Positions 1 through 6,531 of a DNA stretch of 8,024 nt are shown here, in pieces. Under the pieces are notes generated by a model, which saw only the letters and a list, made by a program, of their open reading frames with translations, did no database searches and was not told the DNA's origin. The DNA comes from Lachnospiraceae bacterium (GTDB lineage: Bacteria; Bacillota; Clostridia; Lachnospirales; Lachnospiraceae): the NCBI GenBank assembly GCA_022798035.1, contig JAAWLS010000098.1, forward strand, positions 1 to 8,024, in the 5' to 3' direction. The translations under genes and the position numbers were made by a program. Position 1 is the stretch's first letter. Each line of letters opens with the position of its first letter.

Positions 1-63
1 TCCCTTGGCAAAACCTGCAATCACTTTTTCATTGTACTCCCGATTTCTTGATTTATAAAACAT
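1..63 (-). CDS. Possible 5' end of an unidentified gene, running off the window
   Basis: An ATG at 63 opens 21 codons without a stop to the window edge, beginning MFYKSRNREYNEKVIAGF. An in-frame TGA lies five codons upstream, so this ATG is the earliest start. The codon mix looks like a real gene and the fragment is charged and soluble-looking, but I do not recognise the family. Against it: the Shine-Dalgarno is poor (only AAAGTG), and the intrinsic terminator at 112-79 ends 15 nt before the ATG, leaving no room for a promoter between them. It would need readthrough of that terminator, or a start further left. Confidence 0.35.
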   Translation of the reverse strand, partial: MFYKSRNREYNEKVIAGFAKG

Positions 64-78
64 ATCACACTTTCACGC

Positions 79-112
79 AAAAAAGGACAGCCAATATTCC
101 GGCTGTCCTTTT
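79..112 (-). terminator. Intrinsic terminator of the pfkA-to-cvpA block
   Basis: A perfect 12-bp inverted repeat (81-92 with 101-112, core AGGACAGCC/GGCTGTCC) encloses an 8-nt loop. Read on the minus strand it ends in a run of six T, the classical Rho-independent form. On the plus strand only four T follow, so it may work weakly in both directions. It lies 20 nt after the stop of the 52-codon frame and about 175 nt after cvpA, making it the first convincing terminator downstream of pfkA. Confidence 0.85.
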
Positions 113-132
113 CATTCATTTTAAAATTGATA

Positions 133-291
133 TTAATTTTCTGCTTTTCTGAAAATCACAAAAGTTATAAAACTTTCTACCCCTTTGTTATATTTATCTG
201 TATAATAAATAGTAAAATTGGTAGGGGCCCACATCGGTTTACTCCATCCGTAAGAACTTGAATATTTATATCCATATTTTCCAAATGTCAC
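133..291 (-). pseudogene. 52-codon aromatic-rich frame: probable 3' gene remnant or tiny ORF
   Basis: Read on the minus strand, a frame opens at GTG 291, overlapping the cvpA TGA (GTGA), and runs 52 codons to TAA at 133. The product begins (M)TFGKYGYKYSSSYGW, passes through WAPTNFTIYYTDKYNKG and ends FITFVIFRKAEN. Its codons look used (many TAT, AAA and GGA, with three in-frame TGG or ATG). By hand count it is about 30% GC, clearly below the genes beside it. There is no in-frame ATG before residue 20 and no good Shine-Dalgarno, and an in-frame TGA lies at 312-310. The terminator follows 20 nt after its stop, as after a true 3' end. I read it as the 3' remnant of a lost larger gene. A translationally coupled small protein is the alternative. 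The family is not recognised. Confidence 0.45.
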
Positions 292-959
292 TTTCTCATT
301 ATCAGCTTTTCAATAGGATTGTTTTCATACAGAAGTTTCAGAAATACATTTTCCTGCACTTCTTCCATCATCTGGCTTCCCCATTCATTTCCCTGACACA
401 GCGTAATAACCAGAAACAAAATCCACACTATCACGAGGCCTTCCAACAATCCCACCACAAGGCCTCCCATATGGTTCACACTTTCCAGCACAGGCAGTTT
501 TGCAATCAAATCCAAAACATGAACCAGCACACCCATCAGAAGGCTCACGGCAAGAAAAGTCAGAATCCATGCAATTCTCTGGAGAATAACCTCCGCAATC
601 TGTCCAGCCGCCTGCTCTACCACATTTTCCTGAAAGAAATCCTGTACCCCGGCAGGTATCTCAATTCCAAACATTGTAATATTCTCTGATTCCTGCTGTT
701 CTTTCGGCTTTTGTGTTTTGTCTGCTGCATTTTCCCCTAGTTTTTTCTGCACTGCCTCTATGCAATTCTCTTGCACCGCATCGTACAAAGGCGTCTGCTC
801 CTGCAGAAAAACTGCCGTATAGGGAAAAATCCAGGATGTAATCCCGATTACCAGGAAAATTGCAATCAGAGAAAACACCATCCGCACCATACCCCTGAGA
901 TATCCATGGAGCGCCATGCCTCCCAGCAGAACAAGTATCACAATCAATAATATATCCAT
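288..959 (-). CDS. CvpA family membrane protein
   Basis: The 223-residue protein has four hydrophobic segments in the CvpA (colicin V production) arrangement: about 2-17, 25-45, 120-149 and 165-188. The first ends in the glycine/arginine-rich HGYLRGMVRMVFS, where the family typically carries its G-x-x-R-G motif. A polar, lysine/glutamine-rich loop (52-115) lies between the hydrophobic pairs. CvpA proteins are inner-membrane proteins of poorly defined role, linked to colicin V export in E. coli and to envelope stress elsewhere. The ATG at 959 lies 14 nt after the upstream stop. An AGGAG overlaps that stop codon but sits 11 nt from the ATG, which suggests translational coupling. It is the last intact gene before the terminator. 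The family call is fairly sure; the function is not. Confidence 0.85.
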   Translation of the reverse strand: MDILLIVILVLLGGMALHGYLRGMVRMVFSLIAIFLVIGITSWIFPYTAVFLQEQTPLYDAVQENCIEAVQKKLGENAADKTQKPKEQQESENITMFGIEIPAGVQDFFQENVVEQAAGQIAEVILQRIAWILTFLAVSLLMGVLVHVLDLIAKLPVLESVNHMGGLVVGLLEGLVIVWILFLVITLCQGNEWGSQMMEEVQENVFLKLLYENNPIEKLIMRK

Positions 960-973
960 TCTCTTTCGTACTC

Positions 974-2158
974 CTATTTCAGTCTGATTTTCAATGTCTC
1001 TCCATCCACCACAAAAATATAATCTCTGATTTTGCTGGTGGATATAATTTTCCAGATACTTTTCTCAAAATTAGCGTGATATTTTTCAATACCTCTCAGC
1101 GTGTAAATAGCGCATTCTAAATCGTTCCGTATACAAATTTCATCATTTTCCAGAAAACTGATTTCCTGATATTCCATGCTGAAATCTTTAGACATAACCT
1201 CAGAGCCTCTTAAATCGTATACTTTCATATTGTAGGAGGCTTCTGAATTTTCATTGTCAAATACGAATCCCAAATAAGCTTCGTTATAAAAAATACTGCG
1301 GATTTCTTTCTCTGCCTCGATTTCCTTTTTTACTTTTGGTTTCTGAGAGCCCTCAAAAATCACTGTCTTTCCGTTTCCAAATGCCGCCATAATATCGTTA
1401 GTCAAAAATTCCACTTTGGGGAACATCATGTCTGAGTAGGAATACTGCCCTACAATATTATCTATCTCATTCTGTCCAATATCATCAAAATTGTAAAATG
1501 TGATAGTTGTCTTAATATTGCCTCCGTTTACATCCAGCAGAGACAGCACCATCTTTTTCCCGTCATTTGAAAGTGCAATATCCAGCGGATATCCATTGTT
1601 TTCTGTATGCACTTCCCCTTCCGCCAGAAAAGTTCCTGATTTGTCATAAAGCTGTATGTACCCATCGCCGTCCTGCTCCATGAGAATGGCTACTGTCCCC
1701 TGATTCGCCACCTGCACCCGCTGAATGGGCATTCTGGTCTTAATCTCACCGCAGGGACCGGCATCATTCATAATATAGACTTTATCTCCCCTCTCATCCG
1801 CAATCGCCACATAATTCTCACAGATGTCTATAATCGGCGTCTGCATTTCATAAGTCTGATTCCAAATGGTCTTATTATTCTCATCAATGCAAAAAGCGCC
1901 GTCCTGGCTGTACTTCAGAATTTTTCCGTTATAGGAAGCAAAATGTGTTCCGGAAGAGTCCTCTCTTTCCGACTTTTTCAGCACTTCGTATTCCGAATAA
2001 GTCCTGGTCTGCAGATAGAGATATATCCCGGCGGCTCCAATCAGCAGCACCATGGTCACAGACACCACCCAGACTGCAATTTTCTTTCGGTGTTTGTGAA
2101 TTTTTTCATTCATTTCCTTTACATCCGACTTTACCACGCGGTATGCTTTATCCTCCAA
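974..2158 (-). CDS. DUF5711-like single-pass membrane protein, predicted beta-propeller ectodomain
   Basis: The 394-residue protein has a basic N-terminal tail (HKHRKK at 21-26), one transmembrane segment (about 27-49) and a large extracytoplasmic part. That layout predicts N-in, C-out. The ectodomain consists of repeated short beta-strand units ending in phrases such as KVYIMNDAG, YIQLYDKSG, KTVIFEGS, MKVYDLRGS and AIYTLRG. This is the look of a WD40/quinoprotein-like propeller and matches my recollection of DUF5711 proteins in Lachnospiraceae. No catalytic motif is seen. The start is TTG: a strong GGAGGTG lies 6 nt upstream, and no in-frame ATG is better placed (the next is residue 16). It follows the LysM gene by 57 nt and precedes cvpA by 14 nt. 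The role is unknown, probably envelope sensing or scaffolding. Confidence 0.8.
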   Translation of the reverse strand: MEDKAYRVVKSDVKEMNEKIHKHRKKIAVWVVSVTMVLLIGAAGIYLYLQTRTYSEYEVLKKSEREDSSGTHFASYNGKILKYSQDGAFCIDENNKTIWNQTYEMQTPIIDICENYVAIADERGDKVYIMNDAGPCGEIKTRMPIQRVQVANQGTVAILMEQDGDGYIQLYDKSGTFLAEGEVHTENNGYPLDIALSNDGKKMVLSLLDVNGGNIKTTITFYNFDDIGQNEIDNIVGQYSYSDMMFPKVEFLTNDIMAAFGNGKTVIFEGSQKPKVKKEIEAEKEIRSIFYNEAYLGFVFDNENSEASYNMKVYDLRGSEVMSKDFSMEYQEISFLENDEICIRNDLECAIYTLRGIEKYHANFEKSIWKIISTSKIRDYIFVVDGETLKIRLK

Positions 2159-2163
2159 GTCTA

Positions 2164-2170
2164 CACCTCC
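2164..2170 (-). promoter_or_regulatory. Ribosome binding site fixing a TTG start
   Basis: GGAGGTG on the minus strand lies 5 nt before the TTG at 2158. It is the best match to the anti-Shine-Dalgarno in this neighbourhood and is the reason for choosing a TTG start for the DUF5711-like gene. Confidence 0.75.
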
Positions 2171-2215
2171 AAACGCAAACTTTATCTTAAGTATCTCTGG
2201 TATATATCAAAAAAT

Positions 2216-3718
2216 CTAGGGAAGCAGCAGTTTCTGCCCTACATAAATCTTATCTCCATCTTTAATTCCATTCACTTCACAGACTTTTTTCATCATGTCT
2301 TTGCTGTGATAGACGTTCAGGCATATGGATGCCAACGTGTCCCCTGACTGAACTGTATAGTAACGGGCTTCTTTCTGGCCTCCGGCAGTCTCCTGCGTAC
2401 TGCCGCTGTTTCCAGACTCATTTCCTGTCGAAGGCTCCTCCGGTTTCGTTCCTTCCTGGCTGTTCTGAGCATTATTTCCTTCCTGGCCGTTCTGAGAATC
2501 GGTTCCCTCCTGACTGTTCTGAGAATCGGTTCCCTCCTGACTGTTTTGAGAATTACTTCCTTCCTGGCTGTTCTGGGAATCCGTTTCTCCTTCCTGGCCG
2601 TCTTTGGCGTCTTCTTCTCCCTTTTGGCTGTCCTGCGCAGAGGCTGCATTTTCTGCCGCCTGCTTGTTCTGTTCTGCCCTATTTTCCTCTTCCAGAGGAG
2701 TTACCTGGGAAGACACGCTCTCCACCACCAGTTCATCTTCTCTCTCTGCCTTCTTATCTTTGGAATCGTCGTTCTTCATTACGTGGAGCACGTCCTCCAC
2801 TTCCTGCATTTTCCGGTAATTGTTGATAGTGGTAATTCCTATCACGCAGATAACCACCAGGAAAAAGGAAGCTGCCGTGTAAAGGAAATTGCGGTTCTGC
2901 CGTTCCACCTGTCTCCCCTGTCTCTCCAGCATCATATAGCGGTAAGATTCCAGGGCTTCCTCTGCCTGAGTTTTCGGCTCCTCCAAATTGCTCTTGACAA
3001 ATATTTCTTCCTGCGTATCGCTGCTTTCTTCCGCCAATTCCTGGCGGAGTTCTGCAAACTCCTCTTTTTTCTTTTCTTTTTTCTGTTCTTTTGTCTCCGT
3101 TTCTCCCAGCAGAATTGCCCTTTCTGCCCGCTGTTCCTCCTCCCGCCTGCTTATCATATATTCCTGCATGGGAAGATTCTTCTCGTAGTAAATGTAAAAT
3201 CCTTCTCGCTTCTGCAGATAACCCTGGTCGTAAATAAAGAACACTTCTTCATTCTCCAGCATGTCCAGCAGCATCAGAATCTTGTCCCGGCCTGCAAAAT
3301 ATTTGCGGTGAGCCGCTTCCACTGCAGGGGACAGAGACATCTCCTGCCCAGCTCTTCCCAAAAACCATCCTGCAATTTTCTTCTCCGGAAAATATTTCTT
3401 CCTTTCCTGCTCGATATACTCCCAGAAATTGTCGTCCAGGCAGATGTTGTCCCACTGAAAGGCAGAAGCTTTACACTCTAAAGCTCCGCTGACAAAAGTG
3501 TAACGGATATCTTTCATTACCTGGCTCTTTCCGAGAAAAATCACTGCGCAGGCCTCTTTTCGCTGAGACAGCGTTCTCAGATAAGTATATACATAATCTT
3601 CTATGTAAATTTTATGCCTTCCTCCTGGGCTTCCCACTTGACGGATATTTTTCGGCAGACATATTTTTCCATCTTTTTTCTCTTCCTGTAATTCCTCTTT
3701 GCAAACAATTTCTATCAT
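2216..3718 (-). CDS. LysM-domain membrane protein with degenerate MPN-like N-terminal domain
   Basis: The 500-residue protein is read from the ATG at 3718, which has AGAGGTGA 4 nt upstream; the in-frame ATGs at 3760 and 3739 lack one. Layout: a cytoplasmic N-terminal domain (about 36-180); a charged, coiled-coil-prone linker (190-275); one transmembrane segment (about 278-297) with a basic cytoplasmic flank; an acidic, Gln/Ser/Gly-rich extracellular spacer holding nonapeptide repeats (375-423); and a C-terminal LysM domain (454-499, YTVQSGDTLASI to IYVGQKLLLP). LysM binds N-acetylglucosamine chains, here presumably peptidoglycan. The N-terminal domain resembles MPN/JAMM folds by eye: EACAVIFLG, then KIAGWFLGRAG-x5-LS where active enzymes have GWxHxHPG-x-LSxxD. 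The ligand histidines and aspartate are missing, so protease activity is unlikely. LysM and transmembrane calls are firm; MPN is inference. Confidence 0.88.
   Translation of the reverse strand: MIEIVCKEELQEEKKDGKICLPKNIRQVGSPGGRHKIYIEDYVYTYLRTLSQRKEACAVIFLGKSQVMKDIRYTFVSGALECKASAFQWDNICLDDNFWEYIEQERKKYFPEKKIAGWFLGRAGQEMSLSPAVEAAHRKYFAGRDKILMLLDMLENEEVFFIYDQGYLQKREGFYIYYEKNLPMQEYMISRREEEQRAERAILLGETETKEQKKEKKKEEFAELRQELAEESSDTQEEIFVKSNLEEPKTQAEEALESYRYMMLERQGRQVERQNRNFLYTAASFFLVVICVIGITTINNYRKMQEVEDVLHVMKNDDSKDKKAEREDELVVESVSSQVTPLEEENRAEQNKQAAENAASAQDSQKGEEDAKDGQEGETDSQNSQEGSNSQNSQEGTDSQNSQEGTDSQNGQEGNNAQNSQEGTKPEEPSTGNESGNSGSTQETAGGQKEARYYTVQSGDTLASICLNVYHSKDMMKKVCEVNGIKDGDKIYVGQKLLLP
2450..2596 (-). 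repeat. 27-bp tandem repeats coding for a nonapeptide spacer
   Basis: Five consecutive QEG-led units (residues 375-423 of the LysM protein) follow the pattern QEG-x-x-SQNS. The first is ten residues and the rest are nine, with variants GTDSQNS, GSNSQNS and GNNAQNS. At DNA level the period is 27 bp, and units 2489-2515 and 2516-2542 are almost identical. This suggests recent duplication by slippage. The tract lies between the membrane and the LysM domain, so copy number would set the reach through the cell wall. Confidence 0.9.
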
Positions 3719-3722
3719 GTTC

Positions 3723-3730
3723 TCACCTCT
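3723..3730 (-). promoter_or_regulatory. Ribosome binding site choosing the LysM gene start
   Basis: AGAGGTGA on the minus strand ends 4 nt before the ATG at 3718. The two in-frame ATGs further upstream (3739 and 3760) have AT-rich sequence without a purine-rich site, so the shorter 500-residue protein is preferred. Confidence 0.7.
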
Positions 3731-3829
3731 TTTTCCCATGGTAGCATATTGTATTTGCATTTTTTGGAAATTTTTGTCACGCCTTTAAAAAATATTTCGA
3801 CAAAGTTCGGCTAGTTGGAATAAATTGGG

Positions 3830-3851
3830 AAACTCGTGTTTGCACGAATTT
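3830..3851 (-). other. 9-bp hairpin just after recR, not a clear terminator
   Basis: AAACTCGTG (3830-3838) pairs with CACGAATTT (3843-3851) around a 4-nt loop, with one G-T pair. It begins right after the recR stop codon. On the minus strand the hairpin is followed by CCCAATTT, not a T-run, so it is not a standard intrinsic terminator. It could stabilise or partly separate the upstream message in the 134-nt recR-LysM gap, the longest gap in the block. Confidence 0.4.
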
Positions 3852-3852
3852 T

Positions 3853-4449
3853 TCACAATTCTGTTCTTCCCTCCAGCGCCCGGTAAAGGGTCATTTCGTC
3901 TATGTATTCCAAATCCCCTCCCACCGGAACGCCGCTGGCAATCCTGGAAACTTTGATTCCGGTGGGTTTAATCAACTTGCTGATATACATTGCCGTTGTC
4001 TCGCCTTCCAGGCTGGAATTTGTCGCAATAATCACTTCCTCCACATCCTCCTGCAGGCGCTGCATCAACTCTTTTAACCTGATGTCATTGGGCCCGATTC
4101 CCAGCATGGGGGAAATTGCCCCGTGCAGAACATGATAGACTCCTTCATATTTGTTCGTCTTTTCATATGCCGCTAAATCTCTGGTGTCCTCCACTACCAT
4201 AATGGTTTTGTGGTCCCGGTTTGCATTTCTGCAGATGGGGCATAGGTCATTGTCTGTGAGGGTATAGCACTGCCGGCAGTATCTTACGTTTTCCCTGGCT
4301 TCTATGACAGCGGAAGAAAATTTCCGAACTTCTTCTATGGGCATGTTCAAAATATGAAAAGCAAGCCGCTGCGCCGACTTGCTTCCAATCCCCGGCAAAG
4401 AGGACAACTCTTCTATTAATTTGCTTATCTGGCTGCTATAGTAATCCAT
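3853..4449 (-). CDS. recR: Recombination mediator protein RecR
   Basis: At 198 residues this is the usual RecR length. Order of parts: an N-terminal helix-hairpin-helix DNA-binding region (about 9-33, [19 protein letters not shown]); a four-cysteine zinc finger (C58, C61, C70, C73); a Toprim domain (about 82-175) with IMVVEDTRD, its acidic E87, and TNSSLEGE; and a C-terminal tail. RecR acts with RecF and RecO to load RecA on SSB-coated single-stranded DNA during gap repair. The start at 4449 has AAGGAG 6 nt upstream and matches the conserved [15 protein letters not shown] opening. It follows ebfC by 58 nt, in the classical dnaX-ebfC-recR order. All expected residues are present and nothing looks broken. 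Confidence 0.98.
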   Translation of the reverse strand: MDYYSSQISKLIEELSSLPGIGSKSAQRLAFHILNMPIEEVRKFSSAVIEARENVRYCRQCYTLTDNDLCPICRNANRDHKTIMVVEDTRDLAAYEKTNKYEGVYHVLHGAISPMLGIGPNDIRLKELMQRLQEDVEEVIIATNSSLEGETTAMYISKLIKPTGIKVSRIASGVPVGGDLEYIDEMTLYRALEGRTEL

Positions 4450-4507
4450 TCATATCTCCTTGGCTTCCTAATCCTGCTGTATTTCCATTTCTAAAACATC
4501 CGTTTCT

Positions 4508-4861
4508 TTAGAAAGGAAATCCGCCGCCTATTCCGCCAAGCCCTCCCGTAATCTTGGACATAGTCTGCTGGGAAGCCTCCTCAATCTGGCGGAGAGCCTC
4601 GTTGGTTGCCGCCATAATCAAATCCTCCAGCATTTCAATGTCATCCGGGTCTACAACTTCCTCTGCCAGTTTGACTTTTGTCACTTCTTTTTTGCCGGAA
4701 ATAGTCACTTCCACCGCTCCGCCTCCGGCAGCGGCAGTTACCTCTTTCTCCTCCAGCTCTTTTGTGGCCTCTTCCATCTGCTTCTGCATTTTCTGTGCCT
4801 GTTTCATAAGATTATTCATGTTGCCGGGCATTCCTCCCGGAAATCCTCCGCGTTTTGCCAT
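4508..4861 (-). CDS. ebfC: YbaB/EbfC family nucleoid-associated protein
   Basis: The 117-residue protein shows the YbaB/EbfC pattern: a glycine/methionine-rich N-terminus with [18 protein letters not shown] (14-31), a long helix (to about 40), beta-strands with [15 protein letters not shown] (46-60), and a C-terminal helix (75-105, [18 protein letters not shown]). These proteins form tweezer-like dimers that bind DNA, influence nucleoid structure and gene expression, and often sit between dnaX and recR, as here. The ATG at 4861 has a very strong AAGGAGG 5 nt upstream, in the 45-nt gap after dnaX. The glycine-rich ends (GGFPGGMPG and [12 protein letters not shown]) are probably disordered and common in Firmicute members. 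Confidence 0.96.
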   Translation of the reverse strand: MAKRGGFPGGMPGNMNNLMKQAQKMQKQMEEATKELEEKEVTAAAGGGAVEVTISGKKEVTKVKLAEEVVDPDDIEMLEDLIMAATNEALRQIEEASQQTMSKITGGLGGIGGGFPF

Positions 4862-4906
4862 GTTTTCCTCCTTCTTCGCTGTCTGACAGCCTCCCCGGTT
4901 TCCCGG

Positions 4907-6529
4907 TTACTCTTCCATGTCGTCTTCCACTGTTATTTCCATATTTATCAATTTCCCAATATCCGGATAAGACTCTTCCAAAGAACCTTCTTTTCCTTTG
5001 CTCTGAATCTTTATCTCGATTTCTTTTCCTGTCTTTTCTCCGATGGCGTCCTTTAATTCCTGAATATGAGCCTCCGAATTGACAAAGGCTTCCGCCACCT
5101 CATCCTCTAGCACAATCAAGAGCTGGCTCTCTCCTGACAAACTCAGCCGGGCTGATTTCAAATAATTTTTGAGCCCTCCGGACAGTTCTTCTATAATGGA
5201 GCGCCAGTTCTTTACCACCTGTTTGATATCCTCTGGTACCGCCTGCGGCAGTTTTTTCTCTGCCGGCTCCTGTCTGGTTTTTGTTCCGCCCGGCCCGGCC
5301 TCTTGTCCATACCCCGGCAAAGCATTTCCACCTGCAGCACCGCCGGAAAAATCTGCCGGAACTGCTGTGAAAATTCCCTCCTCCATCCGCTGTTCCAACT
5401 GGGAAATCCGCTGAATTAACGAATCGTAATCCCGCTCCATCTCCGGCCTGCACAGCTTAATCAAGGCAATTTCTATCATCACGCGCTTCTGCAGTGCATA
5501 CCTTATCTGATTGGACAACTCAGAAAAAATGCGGATGTAACGCATGAGCCGTTCTGGTTCCACCATCTGGGCCTCTTCTTTCAGAAGCTGCAGATTCTCA
5601 CTGGAAATATCCAGCGCTTCTTCCATATTATCAGAACTCTGCAGCAAAAGCAAATTTCTAAGATACCAGGTGAAGTCCAGCACAAACTGTCCCGGCTCCC
5701 GCCCCTGAACAACCAATTCCTCCAACAGAGCAATGGCTCCTGTCACATTTTTTTTCACAATGATACGGAGCATTTTAGAAAACACCTCTGTGTCCACAGC
5801 TCCCAGCACTTCCAGTACATGGTCGTAAGTCAGCGCTTCTCCCAGATAAAAGGCAATACACTGGTCCAAAAGGCTCAGGGCATCACGCATGGAGCCGTCC
5901 GCTGCCTTGGCAATATAGCGGACTGCCTTCTCTTCCACTTCCACCTGCTCTTTTTCCATCAGCTCCGTCAAACGCTCTGCGATGGTGCCGATGGTAATTC
6001 TTCTGAAATCGTACCTTTGGCACCTAGAAAGAATGGTGACGGGTATCTTGTGGGCCTCTGTGGTGGCCAAAATAAAAATCACGTAAGACGGCGGCTCTTC
6101 CAATGTTTTCAGCAGGGCATTGAAAGCTCCTATAGAAAGCATATGAACCTCGTCGATAATATAGACTTTGTACCTTCCCTCCGTAGGGGAATATGCCACT
6201 TCTTCCCGGATTTCCCGGATATTGTCCACACCGTTATTGGAAGCGGCGTCAATCTCTATGACATTCATGGAAACGCCTGCTCCAATGGCCTGACAGGAGG
6301 GACACTCTCCGCAGGGACTTCCCGCTATAGGATGTTCACAGTTGACTGCCTTCGCAAAAATTTTGGCTATGGTGGTCTTACCTGTCCCTCTGGTTCCGCA
6401 GAACAGATAGGCGTGGCCCACCCGGTCCGCCTGTATTTGATTTTTTAATGTGGTTACAATGTGTTCCTGCCCCTTGACGTCTTCAAACTCCTGGGGCCTG
6501 AATTTACGATATAACGCCGTGTAGGACAT
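4907..6529 (-). CDS. dnaX: DNA polymerase III subunit gamma/tau (clamp loader ATPase)
   Basis: The 540-residue protein is the motor of the clamp loader that places the sliding clamp on DNA and couples the replicative polymerases. Visible parts: the opening MSYTALYRKFRPQEF; Walker A GTRGTGKT (45-52); zinc-binding cysteines C64, C73, C76 and C79; Walker B VYIIDEVH (122-129); sensor 1 LATTEAHK (154-161) and the SRC motif (168-170); a sensor-2 region GSMRDALSLLDQ (212-223); a collar domain (about 245-365); then a Gly/Pro-rich hinge (about 390-430) and a tau-like C-terminal domain. The ATG lies 2 nt after the pfkA stop, and its GGAG is inside the last pfkA codons, so translation is probably coupled. 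Length suits a Firmicute tau. A run of six A in the hinge is not a good frameshift signal. Confidence 0.97.
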   Translation of the reverse strand: MSYTALYRKFRPQEFEDVKGQEHIVTTLKNQIQADRVGHAYLFCGTRGTGKTTIAKIFAKAVNCEHPIAGSPCGECPSCQAIGAGVSMNVIEIDAASNNGVDNIREIREEVAYSPTEGRYKVYIIDEVHMLSIGAFNALLKTLEEPPSYVIFILATTEAHKIPVTILSRCQRYDFRRITIGTIAERLTELMEKEQVEVEEKAVRYIAKAADGSMRDALSLLDQCIAFYLGEALTYDHVLEVLGAVDTEVFSKMLRIIVKKNVTGAIALLEELVVQGREPGQFVLDFTWYLRNLLLLQSSDNMEEALDISSENLQLLKEEAQMVEPERLMRYIRIFSELSNQIRYALQKRVMIEIALIKLCRPEMERDYDSLIQRISQLEQRMEEGIFTAVPADFSGGAAGGNALPGYGQEAGPGGTKTRQEPAEKKLPQAVPEDIKQVVKNWRSIIEELSGGLKNYLKSARLSLSGESQLLIVLEDEVAEAFVNSEAHIQELKDAIGEKTGKEIEIKIQSKGKEGSLEESYPDIGKLINMEITVEDDMEE

Positions 6530-6531
6530 AT

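Noticed and set aside
187..216. TTTACT-18-TATAAC promoter-like pair on the minus strand inside the 52-codon frame.
   Set aside because: Any transcript would run straight into the intrinsic terminator at 112-79. The hexamers are likely by-products of AT-rich sequence.
2181..2210. Possible promoter before the DUF5711-like gene: TTGATA (2210-2205) and GATAAA (2186-2181) on the minus strand.
   Set aside because: The -10 is weak (four of six) with an 18-bp spacer in AT-rich sequence, and the leader would be under about 20 nt. It is not distinguishable from chance.
2317..2826. Long overlapping frames on both strands across the LysM gene (including Arg-rich and Pro/Leu-rich products).
   Set aside because: These are shadows of the low-complexity repeat-coding region: no ribosome binding site and no family-like features.
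3719..3760. Longer start for the LysM protein at 3760 or 3739.
   Set aside because: Neither ATG has a ribosome binding site, while the ATG at 3718 has AGAGGTGA at good spacing.
3748..3780. Possible promoter for the LysM gene: GTGACA (3780-3775) and TACAAT (3753-3748) on the minus strand.
   Set aside because: The hexamers are good, but the spacer is 21 bp, too long for a normal sigma-A promoter.
5100..5453. A run of six A in the dnaX hinge (5257-5252) with an open -1 frame of about 50 codons after it, as a possible tau/gamma frameshift site.
   Set aside because: The zero-frame codons are GAG AAA AAA, so the heptamer is G AAA AAA and not a proper X XXY YYZ site. No clear downstream stimulatory structure was seen, and the -1 frame is open probably because of local GC bias.
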